Assembly (NCBI GenBank): GCA_963847675.1
Contig: CAWKAP010000006.1
Span: 360,889 to 424,888, forward strand
Reading direction: 5' to 3'
DNA from: JADJWR01 sp963847675
Lineage (GTDB): Bacteria; Pseudomonadota; Gammaproteobacteria; Burkholderiales; Burkholderiaceae_F
Length of the DNA: 64,000 nt
Of the stretch, positions 62,456 through 64,000 are shown piece by piece (position 1 is the stretch's first letter; each line of letters starts with the position of its first letter). The position numbers and the translations under genes are program-made. Below the pieces are notes generated by a model that was given only the letters and a program-made list of their open reading frames with translations, did no database searches and was not told the DNA's origin.

Positions 62456-62884
62456 TCAGATCTCGAGCGGCTTGGGTTGCTGGGCTGAATGCGGATGCTC
62501 GCCGCTCGCGTAGATCTTCAGCTTCTTGATCATCGCGTAGCCGAGCGGGCCCTTGGGCAGCATGCCCTTGACGGCAATCTGCAGCGCCCGGCCCGGGAAG
62601 CGGCCCTGCATCTTCTCGAACGACGTCTCGTAGACGCCGCCCGGGTAAGTCGAATGCCGGTAGTACATCTTGTCGCTGCTCTTGGCGCCGGTGACCTTCA
62701 ACTTGCCGGCGTTGACGACCACGATGAAATCGCCGGTGTCGACGTGCGGCGTGTACTCGGGCTTGTGCTTGCCGCGCAGGCGGAGCGCAATCCCGGCCGC
62801 GAGGCGCCCGAGCACCTTTTCGCTGGCATCGACGACATACCAGTCGTGCCGGACGTCCTGCGGCTTGGCGGAAAAAGTCTTCAT
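62456..62884 (-). CDS. rplM: 50S ribosomal protein L13
   Basis: A large-subunit assembly protein (142 residues, the same as in E. coli). WYVVDASEKVLGRLAAGIA is near residue 15, VVNAGKLKVTGAKSSDKMYYRHS around 57-79, and MLPKGPLGYAMIKKLKIYAGxxHPH-like ending near 107 is present. Two consecutive ATG codons exist (62887 and 62884); the second is the normal start. First gene of the rplM-rpsI operon. Confidence 0.97.
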   Translation of the reverse strand: MKTFSAKPQDVRHDWYVVDASEKVLGRLAAGIALRLRGKHKPEYTPHVDTGDFIVVVNAGKLKVTGAKSSDKMYYRHSTYPGGVYETSFEKMQGRFPGRALQIAVKGMLPKGPLGYAMIKKLKIYASGEHPHSAQQPKPLEI

Positions 62885-63036
62885 CATCTTCGATTCCAGT
62901 GGACAGGGTCCGCGCGGATCAGCCGCATCGACGCCCCGCTGCTCGATTCGCCGCAGGGATGGCCGGGAGCGGTCGCCCGCGTCCCATGCCTGCTCCAGCC
63001 GACGCGCGATCTGCTGCCGGCCGCGGAAAGCCGCGT

Positions 63037-63066
63037 ATTGTATTTGCTCGTGCCCGGCCTCCGCAA
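63037..63066 (-). promoter_or_regulatory. Promoter of rplM-rpsI
   Basis: TTGCGG (63066-63061) and TACAAT (63042-63037) on the minus strand with an 18-bp spacer, about 150 bases upstream of rplM. The long leader may hold an r-protein control element, but I cannot identify one. Confidence 0.5.
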
Positions 63067-63131
63067 GTTGAGGGCCAGCCGCGGAAATCGCCCCCGCCGC
63101 CCCTTTACACCGCACAGGAGGGATGTCAGCC

Positions 63132-63557
63132 ATGCAAACCACCGTACGCTGGACCGGTCCGGGCGGAATGAGTTTCCTCGCCGAGACCGGCAGCGGCCAT
63201 CTGGTCTCCATGGACGTCGCGCCGGAAGCCGGCGGTCGAAACCTGGCGCCCCGGCCGATGGAGATGGTGCTGCTCGGCGCCGGCGGCTGCACCGCCCTCG
63301 ATGTGGTGCTGATCCTGCAGCGGGGCCGGCACGAGGTCACCGGCTGCGAAGTACACCTACAGGCCGAGCGGGCCGCCGTCGATCCCAAGGTCTTCACCCG
63401 CATCGAAATGCGCTTCGTCGTCCGCGGCAAGGGCCTGCCGCGGCAGGCGGTCGAGCGGGCCGTCAAGCTGTCGCACGAGAAGTACTGCTCGGCCACCGCC
63501 ATGCTGGGCAGGACGGCCGAAATCGTCAGCACGCTCGAGGTGGCAGACGACGCCTGA
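63132..63557 (+). CDS. OsmC family protein
   Basis: A 141-residue protein of the OsmC/YhfA group. The two conserved cysteines lie in LGAGGCTALDVVLIL near residue 53 and HEKYCSATAML near 119, the pair that in Ohr/OsmC enzymes reduces organic peroxides. The short YhfA-like form here has a less certain role. The ATG at 63132 is nine bases after AGGAGGG; the ATG at 63123 touches that site and is unlikely. It is divergent from rplM. Confidence 0.88.
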   Translation: MQTTVRWTGPGGMSFLAETGSGHLVSMDVAPEAGGRNLAPRPMEMVLLGAGGCTALDVVLILQRGRHEVTGCEVHLQAERAAVDPKVFTRIEMRFVVRGKGLPRQAVERAVKLSHEKYCSATAMLGRTAEIVSTLEVADDA

Positions 63558-63598
63558 ACCGTCCGACCGCCCGCCGGCCGGAGGCGCGGGCGCGTGCT

Positions 63599-64000
63599 TC
63601 AGACGTAGTACGCCGTCGTCGTCATCACCTTGGCGGCGACGCGCATGGCCAGTCTGGCCGGCAACGGAAGCTCCACGCCGCCGAGCGCCGTTGCCGCCTG
63701 GCCGTGCCGCACTTCGTCGGCGCTCATCTGCTCGACCACCGCCCGCGAGGCCTCGTCGGCAGCCGGCAGGCGGTGCAGATGTCCCTGCAGGTGCTGCTCG
63801 ACCTGCTTCTCCGTCTCGGCCATGAAACCGAGGCTGACCCGGTCGCCCGAGCGCGCCGCGAGCAGCCCGACGGCAAACGCCCCGCAGTACCAGAGAGGAT
63901 TGAGCAGGCTCTTTCGACCCCCGAGTTCGCCGATGCGCTGCTCGGTCCACGCCAGGTGGTCGGTCTCCTCGCGCGCGGCGGCGGCAAAGGCTTCCCGTAG
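63599..64000 (-). CDS. coq7: Demethoxyubiquinone hydroxylase Coq7, 5'-truncated by window edge
   Basis: The minus-strand frame is open from 63599 to the right edge, giving 133 residues of the C-terminal part. It reads EETDHLAWTEQRIGELGGR at the start of the visible part, then SLLNPLWYCGAFAVGLLAAR and later SADEVRHGQAA. These carry the E-x2-H iron-ligand motifs of the di-iron Coq7 hydroxylase of ubiquinone synthesis. The protein ends AAKVMTTTAYYV. The start lies outside the window. Confidence 0.88.
   Translation of the reverse strand, partial: LREAFAAAAREETDHLAWTEQRIGELGGRKSLLNPLWYCGAFAVGLLAARSGDRVSLGFMAETEKQVEQHLQGHLHRLPAADEASRAVVEQMSADEVRHGQAATALGGVELPLPARLAMRVAAKVMTTTAYYV

Overview
The window is chromosomal DNA from a high-GC betaproteobacterium, probably in the Burkholderiales/Rhodocyclales range. 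I infer this from protein style, from gene neighbourhoods typical of the class (coaE-zapD-nudix-argJ-secA next to the cell-division cluster; glyA-nrdR-rib-nusB-thiL-pgpA-pncC) and from the meso-diaminopimelate signature in MurE. The genus cannot be fixed from the sequence. There is no prophage, CRISPR array, insertion sequence, rRNA or tRNA gene.

Layout. (1) 1-10.1 kb: a HlyC/CorC-type transporter, the type IV pilus operon pilB-pilC-pilD running into coaE and zapD, then a convergent block of a Nudix-TMP-synthase fusion, a DUF815 ATPase and argJ. (2) 10.2-34.0 kb: secA, an M23 peptidase, a DciA-like protein, lpxC, a DUF2189 membrane protein and a complete dcw cluster on the minus strand (mraZ-rsmH-ftsL-ftsI-murE-murF-mraY-murD-ftsW-murG-murC-ddl-ftsQ-ftsA-ftsZ). 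Most junctions overlap by 1-7 bases. The cluster is headed by a promoter with three MraZ boxes spaced exactly 10 bp apart. murG carries an apparent one-base deletion. (3) 34.2-34.6 kb: the RNase P RNA gene with its own promoter and terminator. (4) 34.7-37.8 kb: a cyclic-di-GMP island, with a TPR/HD-GYP phosphodiesterase, a divergent 33-residue double-glycine peptide gene with its own terminator, and a YcgR-type PilZ protein. This is the most unusual part of the window. (5) 37.9-42.5 kb: accessory metabolic and hypothetical genes. (6) 42.6-53.6 kb: a long minus-strand housekeeping series from glyA to a fluoroacetate-dehalogenase-like hydrolase. It includes the riboflavin genes ribD, ribE, ribBA and ribH, which are interrupted by a CPBP protease and a frameshifted Old Yellow Enzyme gene. 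glyA is preceded by a clear ZTP (pfl) riboswitch. (7) 53.5-64.0 kb: an MgtC-like membrane protein, a phosphatase, a YbhB-like protein, dtd, a desaturase, tyrS, anmK, erpA, a bactofilin, a DUF6776-like protein, rpsI-rplM, an OsmC protein and a coq7 gene cut by the window edge.

The window supplies lipid II synthesis (MurC-G, MraY, Ddl), the divisome core (FtsA, I, L, Q, W, Z, ZapD), Sec export, pilus assembly, riboflavin synthesis and c-di-GMP signalling. Two one-base deletions in short G/C runs (murG and the Old Yellow Enzyme gene) look more like consensus errors than real inactivation, at least for the essential murG.
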